Shown here: one piece after another, positions 33,618-42,503 of the stretch
Layout: the number at the start of each line of letters is the position of its first letter
How positions within the stretch are numbered: the first letter of the stretch is position 1
Origin: Microtetraspora sp. NBRC 13810
GTDB taxonomy: Bacteria > Actinomycetota > Actinomycetes > Streptosporangiales > Streptosporangiaceae
NCBI RefSeq assembly: GCF_030268685.1
Contig: NZ_BSRQ01000006.1
Span: 124,001-188,000, forward strand
Reading direction: 5' to 3'
Length of the DNA stretch: 64,000 bases
Made by a program: the position numbers and the translations under genes
Notes under the pieces: generated by a model
Told to the model about the DNA's origin: nothing
Database searches by the model: none
What the model saw: only the letters and a program-made list of their open reading frames with translations

Positions 33618-34964
33618 GTGAGCCTTACGCACGGCTGGTCCCTGAAGAGGCGGCTCACGGTCATCGCCGGAATCGTGATGGCCCTCCTGTGCGCGGTGGT
33701 CACCTCACTGGTCCTGGTCAGCGTGCACGGCCTGGCCACCAACTACAAGACCGACCAGATCGTCGGCGCGTCGCTGAAGGTCGTCAACATGACCAGGCGG
33801 AACGTCCTGCCGTCGGCGTTGCCGCCGCAGGACGGGGCGATCATCCAGGTCCTGAACGCGGATCGGCAGGTGGTCTCGGCCACGCCACGGGCGGTGGGCG
33901 AGCCGCCGATGGCGCGGTTCGAGCCGCCGGGCGACAGCGTGCGAGAGAAGAGGGTGATCTGCGGCCTGCCGATGTTCGGCGGCGATTGCGCGATCGTGGT
34001 GGCCTTCCGGGTGTACATGCCGCAGGGTGACTGGATCATCTACGCGGCCGACCACGACGTGCCGTGGTACGTCGGCGACGAGTTGTTCGCGCTGCTCATC
34101 TCCGGGTCGATCCTGCTGATCGCGCTGGCCACGTTCGGCACGTACCGCGTCGTCGGCAAGACGCTCCGGCCGGTGGACTCCATCAGCGCCGAGCTGGCCG
34201 AGATCAACGCCACCGACCTCGGCCGCCGGGTGCCGCTCCCGGAGTCCCAGGACGAGATCCACCGGCTCGGCTGCACGGTCAACAAGACGCTCGACCGGCT
34301 GGAGGCGGTCGTCGAGATGCAGCGCCGCTTCGCCTCCGACGCCTCCCACGACCTGCGCAGCCCGATCACCGCGATGCGCGCGCAGGTCGAGGCCGCCCTG
34401 CTCGCGCCCGAGGACGCCGACTGGCAGGCGATGTCCCATGCCCAGCTGGACAGCCTGGACCGGCTCGAAGCCCTGGTCAGCGACCTGCTGATCCTGGCCA
34501 GGCTGGACGCGGGCGCCCCCATGGTGAAGGAACGGCTGGACCTGTCCCACCTGGCGGCCACCGAGCTGGACCAGCGGCCCCGGCGGGTCCAGGTGATCCG
34601 GCACCTCCAGCCGGGGGTGAAGGTGAACGGCGACCGGCTCCGCCTGATCCGGCTGCTGACGAATCTGATGGACAACGCCGAACGGCACGCGTCGTCGCGG
34701 ATCACGGTCTCGGTGCGGGAGAGCGGCAGGTGCGCCGTGCTTGAGGTGCTGGACGACGGCATGGGCATCCCTCCGGACAAGCGCGAGGCGGTCTTCCAGC
34801 GCTTCACCCGGCTGGACGCGGCCCGCAACAAGGACGCCGGCGGCACCGGGCTCGGCCTGCCGATCGCCCGCGAGATCGCCACCGGGCACGGCGGCACGCT
34901 GACCGTCGAGGACAGCCCGCGTGGCGCCCGTTTCGTCGCCCGCATCCCGCTCTCGGACCACTGA
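33618..34964 (+). CDS. Orphan membrane-bound sensor histidine kinase (HAMP-HisKA)
   Basis: 448 residues from the GTG at 33618; an in-frame ATG at 33513 would add a poorly convincing segment. TM1 (about 12-36), a roughly 115-residue extracellular sensor with two Cys (VICGLPMFGGDC), TM2 (about 157-177), a HAMP domain with RVVGKTLRPVDSI, HisKA with His244 in FASDASHDLRSP, and a HATPase with NLMDNAERHA, DDGMGIPPDK and GTGLGLPIA. No response regulator gene is adjacent on either side. It closely resembles the soluble kinase at 21987 in its catalytic half. Confidence 0.87.
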   Translation: MSLTHGWSLKRRLTVIAGIVMALLCAVVTSLVLVSVHGLATNYKTDQIVGASLKVVNMTRRNVLPSALPPQDGAIIQVLNADRQVVSATPRAVGEPPMARFEPPGDSVREKRVICGLPMFGGDCAIVVAFRVYMPQGDWIIYAADHDVPWYVGDELFALLISGSILLIALATFGTYRVVGKTLRPVDSISAELAEINATDLGRRVPLPESQDEIHRLGCTVNKTLDRLEAVVEMQRRFASDASHDLRSPITAMRAQVEAALLAPEDADWQAMSHAQLDSLDRLEALVSDLLILARLDAGAPMVKERLDLSHLAATELDQRPRRVQVIRHLQPGVKVNGDRLRLIRLLTNLMDNAERHASSRITVSVRESGRCAVLEVLDDGMGIPPDKREAVFQRFTRLDAARNKDAGGTGLGLPIAREIATGHGGTLTVEDSPRGARFVARIPLSDH

Positions 34965-35034
34965 CCAGACCACCGACCGAGCCGCCGGCAGGGCCGCTGT
35001 TCGGATCGTCAGCCTCTCGGCGGTCCCGTCGCCC

Positions 35035-36516
35035 TCATCTCTCCTCCCCGTCGTCCCCCTGCTCCGCCCGTCCGCCCGCGCACGCCCCGGGCGGACCGGA
35101 TCTCGCCCCCTCCAGCTCGGCCGCGCACGGTTCGCCGGGGCAGGAGGGGCCGGAGGGGCCGGAGCCCGGGTCGGCCCGTGCGGGCGCGCGGAGCTTGGGC
35201 AGGTCGGGGTCGAGGGCGATGATGAGCGGGACCACGGTTTCGGACAGCACGTGGTCGGAACGCTCGTGCACGACCGCCATCGCCCGCTCCAGCATCTGGT
35301 CCAGCGGCTCGCCCCCGGACGGCGGCCGGGAGACCTCCGCGGGTCGCCCCTGCCTGGGGATGTCGCCGACGGCCGGCGCCGGCCGCCCCGTGACCTGCTG
35401 CTCGGTGCGCAGGGCCAGCAGGATCTTCGACGCCTCCCTGCTGACCTTGATCAGCAGGGCCCGGTGCGCGGGCGGCAGGTAGGCGGCGGCGTAGTCGCTC
35501 CGGCCGGACGGTTCCGTGACCTCCTCCGGCGGCCCCGGTTCGGGCGGTACGGCATCCAGGGATGGATCGTCCGACCTGCCGGCCGGCTCCCGTGAGGTGG
35601 CGTCGGGCGGGTCCGGCGTGTCGTGCCGCGACCGTTCGGGCACCACGGCGAGGAGCATCGCGGCCGCGACCAGGGCGCCGCCGACGACCACGCTCACGGT
35701 GATCGCCTCGCCGTACACCACGGCGGCGAGCACGGCCACCCACAGCGGCTGCGAGGACAGGATGATCGCGGACGGCACCGGCGCGATGTGCACCTGGCCG
35801 TAGGTTCTGGCGAGGAAGCCGAGGGCGCAGGAGACGACGGCGAGATGGGCGAGCACCAGCCAGTCGGCCGTGCCGCTCGGCAGGGTGAGCCCGCCGGGCA
35901 TGGCGAGGACGCCGCTCAGCACCCCGATGGTGCCGAGCTGGATCACGGTGAGGGCGTAGCCGTCCTGCCGCTCGCCGGACATCCGGCCCAGCATGAGGGT
36001 GTGCACGGCGTAGAGCGCGGCGGCCATCAGCGTGGCCGCCAGCGCGAGCAGCGAGACGTCCCCGCCCTCCATGCCGTGCAGCAGCGTGAAGACCGCCATC
36101 GCCACGGCGGCCAGCGCGACCGCCGCCCAGATCCGCATGGACACCCGGGTCCGCAGCAGCACCAGGCCGAGCAGCGGCGTCATGACGACGTTGCAGCCCA
36201 CGGCGAAGCCGGACACCGGCGAGGGCAGGCTGTGCAGCGCCATCGCCTGGGCGATCTGGCCGACTCCGAAGACGAGGCCGAGCTGGACCCCCCGGGTCCA
36301 GGTTCCCTCGGACAGGCCGCGCAGGGCCGCCGGCCTGATGGCGAGCAGTACCAGCGCGGCCACCCCGTAGCGCAGGCTGAGCAGGTCCGCCACCGGCATC
36401 CTGACGATCAGATCCTTCATCAGTGGGAACGCCGACCCCCAGGCGGCACTGACGAACAACAGAAGCACGGCTCCCAGGAGGGGGCGGGGAGCGGTTACTG
36501 CCATGGCACGCAGCAT
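35035..36516 (-). CDS. EamA/DMT-family transporter with a 200-residue C-terminal extension
   Basis: 493 residues from the ATG at 36516; an ATG at 36504 is close. Two EamA halves give ten membrane helices (about 12-290): LLFVSAAWGSAFPLMKDLI at the start of the first and LLALAATLMAAALYAVHTL at the second. After VVPERSRHD (about 298) a hydrophilic tail of 200 residues follows. It has a Pro/Asp-rich linker, a predicted helical part (AHRALLIKVSREASKILLAL; LDQMLERAMAVVHERS) and a Gly/Pro-rich end. DMT proteins are normally about 300 residues, so the tail is unusual. It probably exports a small metabolite; the tail may regulate it. Confidence 0.85.
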   Translation of the reverse strand: MLRAMAVTAPRPLLGAVLLLFVSAAWGSAFPLMKDLIVRMPVADLLSLRYGVAALVLLAIRPAALRGLSEGTWTRGVQLGLVFGVGQIAQAMALHSLPSPVSGFAVGCNVVMTPLLGLVLLRTRVSMRIWAAVALAAVAMAVFTLLHGMEGGDVSLLALAATLMAAALYAVHTLMLGRMSGERQDGYALTVIQLGTIGVLSGVLAMPGGLTLPSGTADWLVLAHLAVVSCALGFLARTYGQVHIAPVPSAIILSSQPLWVAVLAAVVYGEAITVSVVVGGALVAAAMLLAVVPERSRHDTPDPPDATSREPAGRSDDPSLDAVPPEPGPPEEVTEPSGRSDYAAAYLPPAHRALLIKVSREASKILLALRTEQQVTGRPAPAVGDIPRQGRPAEVSRPPSGGEPLDQMLERAMAVVHERSDHVLSETVVPLIIALDPDLPKLRAPARADPGSGPSGPSCPGEPCAAELEGARSGPPGACAGGRAEQGDDGEER

Positions 36517-36677
36517 CGCACCACCGCTCACGGCCACCCGGCCGTCGCGCGTGGCCGGGGTTTGGTCCTGTTCCACTCGGGGTTAGTCACATCACCCCAA
36601 GGGTTGTATGGGGTACCTCACTCCCGGGACAGGCGTGACCGGAGTCACCCACCCTTCCCAAGTTATTGGATAATTCG

Positions 36678-36683
36678 TACAAT
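36678..36683 (+). promoter_or_regulatory. Candidate -10 box for the leader ORF and SDR
   Basis: TACAAT in a locally AT-rich stretch, 32 bp before the leader ORF ATG and about 17 bp before its Shine-Dalgarno. No convincing -35 is seen at 17 bp spacing, so this is tentative. Confidence 0.35.
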
Positions 36684-36714
36684 TAGGGTTCTATCCCCGG
36701 AAGGGAGTGGATAC

Positions 36715-36795
36715 ATGACACCCACCCCCAGCGCTTCTCTCGCGACCGAAATCGGCAGACGCAAGTCCGAAATCCGGCGCGGCGGCGGGGCATGA
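36715..36795 (+). CDS. 26-residue leader ORF coupled to the SDR gene
   Basis: An ATG at 36715 with a strong Shine-Dalgarno (GGAAGGGAG) opens MTPTPSASLATEIGRRKSEI and ends at a TGA that overlaps the SDR start codon (ATGA at 36792-36795). The SDR itself has a weak ribosome site, so its translation probably depends on reading this leader. The peptide is basic and unlike any family I know. It may be only a translational coupler or may have a regulatory role. Confidence 0.5.
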   Translation: MTPTPSASLATEIGRRKSEIRRGGGA

Positions 36796-37607
36796 GAGGC
36801 CCGCGGACCGCGGTGGTGACCGGGGGCGCGTCCGGCATCGGCAGGGCCGTCGCCCTGGAACTCGCCCGCCGCGGCTTCCACGTGACCATCGCCGACATCG
36901 ACGGCGAGGGCGCCGCCCGGATCGCCAAGGACCTCGACGGCCGCGCGGTCACCCTCGACGTGACCGACGCCGCCGCCGTGGCGGCCATGATTCGTGGCGT
37001 CAAGGACGAGCACGGCCGGCTGAACATCGTCGTCAACAACGCCGGGATCGGTGTCGGCGGCGCCACCGACGAGCTCACCCTCGACCACTGGAACCGCGCG
37101 ATCGACGTCAACCTGCGCGGCGTGGTGCACGGCGTGCACGCGGCCTACCCGATCATGCGGGCCCAGGGATACGGCCACATCGTCAACACGGCCTCGCTCG
37201 CCGGTCTCACCCCCGCGCCGCTGATGCTGCCCTACACCGCGGCCAAGCACGCCGTGGTCGGCCTGTCGCTCGCGCTGCGCGCCGAGGCCGCCGCGCACGG
37301 CGTGAAGGTGACCGTCGTCTGCCCCGGGTTCACCGACACCCCGATCCTCGCCAACATCAACCCGGGACTGCCGGCCACCGGGGTGAGCAGGAACGCCCGG
37401 CAGCCGGGGATGCGGCTCTACCCGGTGGAGGCGATGGCCGCCGACGTCATCCGGGGCGTCGCCAGGAACAAGGCGCTGGTGGTGGCGCCCGCCTCGGCCC
37501 GTGTCGCCTGGCTCGCCGCCCGGCTCTCGCCCTCGCTCGCCGTACGGATGTCGGAGCTGGTGATCCGCCGGCTGCGTGCGGAGGGCGTGGTCAGCGGACA
37601 CTCCTGA
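36792..37607 (+). CDS. Short-chain dehydrogenase/reductase (classical SDR)
   Basis: 271 residues. Cofactor motif TGGASGIG (10-17), NNAGIGVGG, the catalytic Ser in NTASLAG, and Tyr-x-x-x-Lys in PYTAAKHA. Asp after the second strand (IADIDG) suggests NAD preference. The C-terminus has a helical segment, RLSPSLAVRMSELVIRR, which may associate with the membrane. It reduces or oxidises an unknown alcohol/ketone. Its stop lies 17 bp inside the convergent MFS gene, so their 3' ends overlap. Confidence 0.92.
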   Translation: MRGPRTAVVTGGASGIGRAVALELARRGFHVTIADIDGEGAARIAKDLDGRAVTLDVTDAAAVAAMIRGVKDEHGRLNIVVNNAGIGVGGATDELTLDHWNRAIDVNLRGVVHGVHAAYPIMRAQGYGHIVNTASLAGLTPAPLMLPYTAAKHAVVGLSLALRAEAAAHGVKVTVVCPGFTDTPILANINPGLPATGVSRNARQPGMRLYPVEAMAADVIRGVARNKALVVAPASARVAWLAARLSPSLAVRMSELVIRRLRAEGVVSGHS

Positions 37608-38856
37608 TCCGCCGGACCAGCACGGCGCCGAGCACCGCCAGGGCGGCGGCGGTGGCATAAAGCACCGGGTAGCCGCCCAGGCCGGTCACGATCGGGCCGG
37701 CGACGGCCGGGGCCAGCACCTGCGGGCCGGTGGACGCGACGTTGATCACGCCGAGGTCCTTCGCCCGGCCGGCCGCCTCCGGCAGGACCTCCGTGACCAG
37801 CGCGTTGTCCACCGAGAGGTAGACGCCGAAGCCCACTCCCATGATCGCGGCGGCCGCCATGGCGACCGGCCACAGCGGCCACAGCGCCAGCATCAGCAGC
37901 GCCACCGCCGAGATCAGCCCCGACACCGTGACCAGGGCCCTGCGCCGGCCCAGCCGGTCGGACACGATCCCGGCCACCACGGTGGTGGCCACGACGGCGA
38001 CCGTGTAGATCAGGATGAGGACGAGCAGCCCCTGCCCGGCGTCCTGGCCGGGGAAGAGCCGCTCGTAGCCCACAGCGTCGGTGAGGAAGTAGAGCAGGTA
38101 GAGCAGCGCGAGCGCGTTGCCGAGCTGCATGAGGAACCGCGTCACCCACGCCCAGGCGAAGTCGTGCCCGAACCGCGGCAGGCGGACCAGGCCGCGCGGG
38201 TCGAACCGCCTGCGGTGCTCGGCGGGCAGCGGATGGTCCGGCGTGGTGAGCACGAACGGCAGCGCGCACAGCGGGATCAGCGCCGCGATCACGAGGTACC
38301 CCGGCCGGACGCCGGTCACCACGACCGTCACCAGCAGCACCGCGGCCACCACGCCGAGCGTCTGCGGGACGCCGATCCAGCCGGACACCTCGCCCCGCTG
38401 GCGCACCGGCACGTGGTCGGGCACGCCCGCGGTCAGCGCCGCCTGCATGGCGTTGAGCGACGCCTGCACCAGGCACCAGCCCACCAGCACGCCCGCGAAC
38501 GTGCCCTGGAACGCCAGGAACACCATCGCCAGCGCGCCCGCCACGGCGCCGCCGAGCGTCCACGGATGCCGCCTGCCGAGGCGGCCCGCCGTACGGTCGG
38601 ACAGGGCGCCCGCGACCGGGGTGGCCAGCATCGCGACCGCCGCCCCCGCCCCGGTGACCCAGGCGAGCGCGCTCTCCTTGCCCTCCGGCGCGACCGCGGC
38701 GAGCTGTTCGGGCAGCAGCACCTGGAGCGGCCCGAAGTAGCCCATCCACAACGCCAGGTTGCCCAGCGAGATGAACGCGATCCAGCGGGGGCCGACGCGA
38801 CGGGTCGGCTCGGCCAGCGCCGCCGGGATGCCGTCGACGGGGGGAACGGCGGTCAT
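37591..38856 (-). CDS. MFS transporter (GPH/sugar-cation symporter-like)
   Basis: 421 residues from the ATG at 38856 with GGAG at good spacing. Twelve hydrophobic segments; GALSDRTAGRLGRRHPW in the helix 2-3 loop and DRLGRRRALVTVSG in the 8-9 loop. The SDRTxxRxGRRxPW pattern is typical of glycoside-pentoside-hexuronide-like and related MFS carriers of actinobacteria. The substrate is unknown. It converges on the SDR gene with a 17-bp tail overlap and is divergent from copC. Confidence 0.87.
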   Translation of the reverse strand: MTAVPPVDGIPAALAEPTRRVGPRWIAFISLGNLALWMGYFGPLQVLLPEQLAAVAPEGKESALAWVTGAGAAVAMLATPVAGALSDRTAGRLGRRHPWTLGGAVAGALAMVFLAFQGTFAGVLVGWCLVQASLNAMQAALTAGVPDHVPVRQRGEVSGWIGVPQTLGVVAAVLLVTVVVTGVRPGYLVIAALIPLCALPFVLTTPDHPLPAEHRRRFDPRGLVRLPRFGHDFAWAWVTRFLMQLGNALALLYLLYFLTDAVGYERLFPGQDAGQGLLVLILIYTVAVVATTVVAGIVSDRLGRRRALVTVSGLISAVALLMLALWPLWPVAMAAAAIMGVGFGVYLSVDNALVTEVLPEAAGRAKDLGVINVASTGPQVLAPAVAGPIVTGLGGYPVLYATAAALAVLGAVLVRRIRSVR

Positions 38857-39044
38857 ACGCACTCCGTGTCCCCCGTCAGCAGGACAGGGGGCGCTCGGGG
38901 ATCGTGAGATGTGCTGGGATGGTACGCGGCGGAATGCCCTTCGGGAAGGCCCATCCGCGCGCGCCCGATGAGACCATGTCCGGACGGACAACACATGCTG
39001 GACGAATCGGTGCCGGCGGAGATGACAATGAGAGAGGTTGATCG

Positions 39045-39719
39045 GTGAGGCGGCTACTCACGGTCCTGGTGCTCGCGTTCGCGGCGGTGGCGGGCGTGGT
39101 GACCCCGGCACAGGCGCACAACGTGCTGATCGGCAGCGATCCCAAGGACAAGGCCACGCTGTCCGCCGCCCCCGAGCGGGTCACGCTGGAGTTCGACCAG
39201 CCGGTGCGCCAGGGCTTCACGCAGGTGACGGTGACCGGTCCGGGCGGGGCGCGGTTCGACGAGGGCGGGCCGTCGGTCGACCGGACCAAGGTGAGCGTCG
39301 CGCTCGGCGCCCCCGGCCCGGCGGGCGAGTACGTCATCGGCTACCGCATCCTGTCCTCCGACGGGCATCCGGTCTCCGGCAGCCTGACCTTCACCACGAC
39401 CACCGGGGGGACCGGCACCGGGCAGCCCGCGGCGGCGGCCCCGGCCGCCTCCCCGGTCGGCGGCTCCGGCCAGAACGACCTCAGCGCCCAGGCCACCGAG
39501 GCTTCGCAGAACGCGGGCGCGGGGATGGCCGTGCTGTGGATCGTCCTCGCCCTCGTCCTGCTCGGCGCAGCCACCGCGGTGGCCCTGCGCCGCGGCGGCC
39601 GGCCCGCCCCCACCGGCCCGTCCCCGGCGGCCCCTGGGACCACCGAGACCCCCGGGACCCCCGGGACCGCCGAGGCGTCCTCGCCCGCCGGCTCCTCCTC
39701 CCAGCCCGCCGACCAGTAG
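39045..39719 (+). CDS. copC: CopC-domain copper-binding protein with C-terminal membrane anchor
   Basis: 224 residues from the GTG at 39045 with GAGAGAGG upstream. The signal peptide ends TPAQA, leaving His25 as the mature N-terminus, which is the expected Cu(II) ligand. The other ligands fit as Asp106 and His108 in SSDGHPVSG. After the beta-barrel a Thr/Pro/Ala-rich linker leads to a membrane helix (about 160-182) and a disordered tail. It should bind Cu(II) outside the membrane and hand it to CopD. It is followed by copD after 12 bp. Confidence 0.93.
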   Translation: MRRLLTVLVLAFAAVAGVVTPAQAHNVLIGSDPKDKATLSAAPERVTLEFDQPVRQGFTQVTVTGPGGARFDEGGPSVDRTKVSVALGAPGPAGEYVIGYRILSSDGHPVSGSLTFTTTTGGTGTGQPAAAAPAASPVGGSGQNDLSAQATEASQNAGAGMAVLWIVLALVLLGAATAVALRRGGRPAPTGPSPAAPGTTETPGTPGTAEASSPAGSSSQPADQ

Positions 39720-39731
39720 AGGCCAGCGTTC

Positions 39732-40817
39732 ATGTCCGTCGCGCAGACCCCGGAGTCCTCCGTACCCGCCCCCGCCGTCGTCCCGCCCGGCAGCGCCGAG
39801 ACCGGCTCCGGCACCGACGTCTTCGCCCGCAGAACGCTGATCGGCGGCCTGGTGGGCGGGGCGCTGGTGGCCGCCCTCGCCGGCGCCGCCCTGATCGCCG
39901 AACGGCCGGTGCCCGGCATCCCGACCCCCGGCCCGGTGGTGGAGTACGGCCTGCCGGTCGTGCGCGTGCTGCTCGACCTGGCGGCGGTGGCGGTCATCGG
40001 GCTCAGCCTGCTGCCCAAGCTGCTCGGCTTCGACGATCCGGAGCGCACCGAGCCGGTCCTGCGCCGGGTGCGGCCCGCCGCCGTGTCCGCCGCCTGGGCG
40101 TGGGCCGTGTTCGCCTTCGTCACGGTGGTCTTCCACACCGCGGAGCTGAACCCGGGCGCCTTCCCCACCCCGGCCGCCGTCGCGAGCTACGTGAGCAACG
40201 TCGGCGCCGGTCAGGGGCTCGTGATCAGCGGCGCGACCGCGCTCGCCTGCGCCGCCGTGGGACTGCTCGCCGTGCGCTTCGGGGAGAGCGTGCCCGCCGA
40301 GCTGCGCACCGGCATCGCCCTGTTCGGCCTGCTGCCCATCCCGGTGACCGGCCACGCGGTCAACTCCGTCTGGCACGACCCGATCATGATCTCGATGGAG
40401 CTGCACGTGATGGGCGCGACGGCGTGGACCGGCGGGCTGCTCGCCACCGCGCTGTTCGTCGCGGCGCGGCGCGACCTGCTCGCGGTGGCGCTGCCGAAAT
40501 TCTCCAAGCTCGCCACGGTGTGCCTGATCCTGGTGAGCGTGTCCGGGCTGATCTCCGGCCTGTCCACGATGGCGCTCACCCCCGGCGTGGAGCTGCCGGG
40601 GGCGCTGCTCGGCTCGGAGTACGGCCTGCTGCTCGTGGCCAAGGTGGTGCTCGCCTGCGCCCTGGTGCCGCTGGCCGCGCACATCCGCTTCCGGCTGCTG
40701 CCCGCCATCGCCCGGCGGCAGGCCACGTCGATGGTCGCCTGGGCGGCGGCGGAGGTGACCGTGATGGGCCTCGCCTACGGCGTGGCGATCACGCTCACCC
40801 GCGCCTCGCTGACCTGA
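39732..40817 (+). CDS. copD: CopD-family copper import membrane protein
   Basis: 361 residues. A hydrophilic N-terminal stretch of about 30 residues is followed by about eight to nine membrane segments with family residues including FHTAELN, PVTGHAVN, SVWHDP and MELHVMGATAWTGGL. The last helices (LLVAKVVLACALVPLAAHI) match the CopD domain. It likely brings copper delivered by CopC into the cell. Its last 43 bp overlap the 3' end of the convergent membrane-protein gene. Confidence 0.92.
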   Translation: MSVAQTPESSVPAPAVVPPGSAETGSGTDVFARRTLIGGLVGGALVAALAGAALIAERPVPGIPTPGPVVEYGLPVVRVLLDLAAVAVIGLSLLPKLLGFDDPERTEPVLRRVRPAAVSAAWAWAVFAFVTVVFHTAELNPGAFPTPAAVASYVSNVGAGQGLVISGATALACAAVGLLAVRFGESVPAELRTGIALFGLLPIPVTGHAVNSVWHDPIMISMELHVMGATAWTGGLLATALFVAARRDLLAVALPKFSKLATVCLILVSVSGLISGLSTMALTPGVELPGALLGSEYGLLLVAKVVLACALVPLAAHIRFRLLPAIARRQATSMVAWAAAEVTVMGLAYGVAITLTRASLT

Positions 40818-41932
40818 GGCTCACCCCCGAGCCGTCGCATGAGCACCTCGGCGCCCAGCCACAGCACCGCGAGCAGCGCGGCGGCCACGGGCGCCGAGCC
40901 GAACCCGAACGGCGGCGCCGCCAGCACCTCCCCCTGCACGTAGAGCGCGCCGTAGGCCCCCGCCGTGACCACGACGGCCCCCGCCAGCGCCCGCGCGGCG
41001 TACGGCAGCCTGGCCAGGAACACCAGGTCCACGCACAGGCCGCCGACCACCAGGAAGAACGGCACGGCCGAGGGCGGGAAGTCGGTGTAGGTGAGCAGCG
41101 GCCAGATCACGCAGCGGTAGGCGACGAAGACGGCCGCGATCGCCGTGGCGGTCCACGTCCTGCCGACCATCCGCCGGGCGATGACCAGCACGATCAGGCA
41201 GGCGGCCACCGCGTAGACCGGGTAGAGCCATTCGGGCATCGGCAGCGAGAACTGCACGGCCATCCCCCGGTCCACCGGGCGGCCGAGCTGGTCGGCCGCG
41301 AACTGGAGCAGGATCGGCTCCGCGTACGGGGTGCCCCGGTCCCAGGCGGCGACGCTCAGCACGCCGTACTCCTGGTGCTGGTTGGGGAACAGCATGTCCT
41401 CGAAGGAGAACAGGAAGAGCGCGCCCAGCATGAGGTCGCGCCCGCGTCCCGGCGGGGCTCCGACGTACCAGCCCCGCACCACGCCGGCGATCATGACGCC
41501 GGTGCCGAAGTAGAGCATCATGTGCGAGGGGCTCCACGACGTGATGTCCAGGCCGTTGATCCGGTGGTTGATCAGGTCGAGCGGCACGGCGACGAGGAAG
41601 ATGCCGGTGCCCCACTGGATGAGCCGCAGGGCGATCTTGTCGACGCCGTAGCCGGTGTAGCCGTGGATGATCGTGAGCGCGACGGCGATGGCGGTGCCGA
41701 CGGAGTTGATCAGGTGCGGCGGGGCGAGGTCGTCGCGCAGCCACTTGAAGTGCCAGGAGACGTCCCACGACGACCCCAGGACCTTGAGGACGAAGGCGGC
41801 GATCCACCCGGAGTAGAGCACCCAGAAGAGCTCGGCGGGCGTCTCCCGGCCAGGCTTCCCCCGGGTCCAGTAGGGGAGGGCCCAGGCGAGGATCCGGGAG
41901 GGCGCGTGCTTGAGGGATGCTCCTGCGTTCAC
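40775..41932 (-). CDS. Integral membrane protein with conserved His motifs, beside copCD
   Basis: 385 residues from the GTG at 41932 (no strong ribosome site). About nine membrane segments. Paired His/Asp motifs lie near helix ends: SWDVSWHFKWLRDD, APPHLINSVG, INHRINGLD, SPSHMMLYFGTG and NQHQEYGVL. Their position and spacing suggest a metal site within the membrane. The gene overlaps copD tail to tail by 43 bp, so the link with copper is suggestive only. I do not recognise a named family. It could be a metal transporter, an oxidase-like protein or a copper-trafficking factor. Confidence 0.75.
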   Translation of the reverse strand: MNAGASLKHAPSRILAWALPYWTRGKPGRETPAELFWVLYSGWIAAFVLKVLGSSWDVSWHFKWLRDDLAPPHLINSVGTAIAVALTIIHGYTGYGVDKIALRLIQWGTGIFLVAVPLDLINHRINGLDITSWSPSHMMLYFGTGVMIAGVVRGWYVGAPPGRGRDLMLGALFLFSFEDMLFPNQHQEYGVLSVAAWDRGTPYAEPILLQFAADQLGRPVDRGMAVQFSLPMPEWLYPVYAVAACLIVLVIARRMVGRTWTATAIAAVFVAYRCVIWPLLTYTDFPPSAVPFFLVVGGLCVDLVFLARLPYAARALAGAVVVTAGAYGALYVQGEVLAAPPFGFGSAPVAAALLAVLWLGAEVLMRRLGGEPQVSEARVSVIATP

Positions 41933-42126
41933 GCGTCGAAATGATGCCGCTCCCCTGCCATCCTCGCAATCGGGGATGTCCCGGATGTGCTGCCCTTTCC
42001 GGGCTCCGTACCGCCCGGCGAAACCGGCCCGGGGGCGCGGCGGCAGCGGGGCAGGGCGGCACCGGCCCGGGGCGCGGCGGTACGAGGGTGGAGAGGCGCC
42101 GCGCGTGGGGCGCCTGCCGCCGTAGA

Positions 42127-42309
42127 ATGGCCTCCGTGACATACGGGCCAGACGACCTGCGTCCGGTGGACCTCTTCGACGAGGACTCCCCCGTGCTCCC
42201 CGAGCAGACGAGCGACGACACCGACCTCGGCTGGGGCGGCTGGCCCGACCCGGGCCGCGACGACGACACCGCCCGCCTGCTGGAAGACCGCCCCCCGCAC
42301 TGGGGCTGA
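42127..42309 (+). CDS. Small acidic conserved protein
   Basis: 60 residues from the ATG at 42127 (or 57 from the GTG at 42136). Highly acidic, with VDLFDEDSPVLPEQTSDDTD, LGWGGWPDPG and the end ARLLEDRPPHWG. I recall short proteins of this pattern in actinobacteria with no assigned function. It is divergent from the His-motif membrane protein and convergent with the ABC permease, from which a tandem-repeat spacer separates it. Confidence 0.7.
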   Translation: MASVTYGPDDLRPVDLFDEDSPVLPEQTSDDTDLGWGGWPDPGRDDDTARLLEDRPPHWG

Positions 42310-42327
42310 CCCCCGCGCCGGACGGGG

Positions 42328-42503
42328 CCGCTCAGGACACGAGGACCCCGGCGCAGGGCGGGACCGCTCGGACACGATGACCCCTGGCCCTGCGCGGGCC
42401 GTTCGGGACACGATGCCCCCGGCCCTGCGCGGACCGCTCAGGACACGAGGACCCCGGCCCTGCGCGGGCCGTTCAGGAGACGATGTCCTTGGCGCGGAAG
42501 CGG
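42328..42503. repeat. 35-bp tandem repeats that include the 3' end of the ABC permease gene
   Basis: Units start at 42328, 42364, 42399, 42434 and 42469 (spacing 36, 35, 35, 35). The consensus begins CCGyTCAGGACACGAxGxCC and ends near TGCGCGG. The fifth unit is the true 3' end of the permease gene (stop codon at 42473-42475, minus strand), so the others look like duplications of a gene tail, each still carrying the TCA (stop) or a one-base variant. Confidence 0.85.

Noticed and set aside
39038-41944. 968-codon open frame on the plus strand across copC, copD and the next gene
   Set aside because: It runs in the wrong frame through three well-supported genes on both strands and is low-complexity Arg/Gly/Pro sequence.
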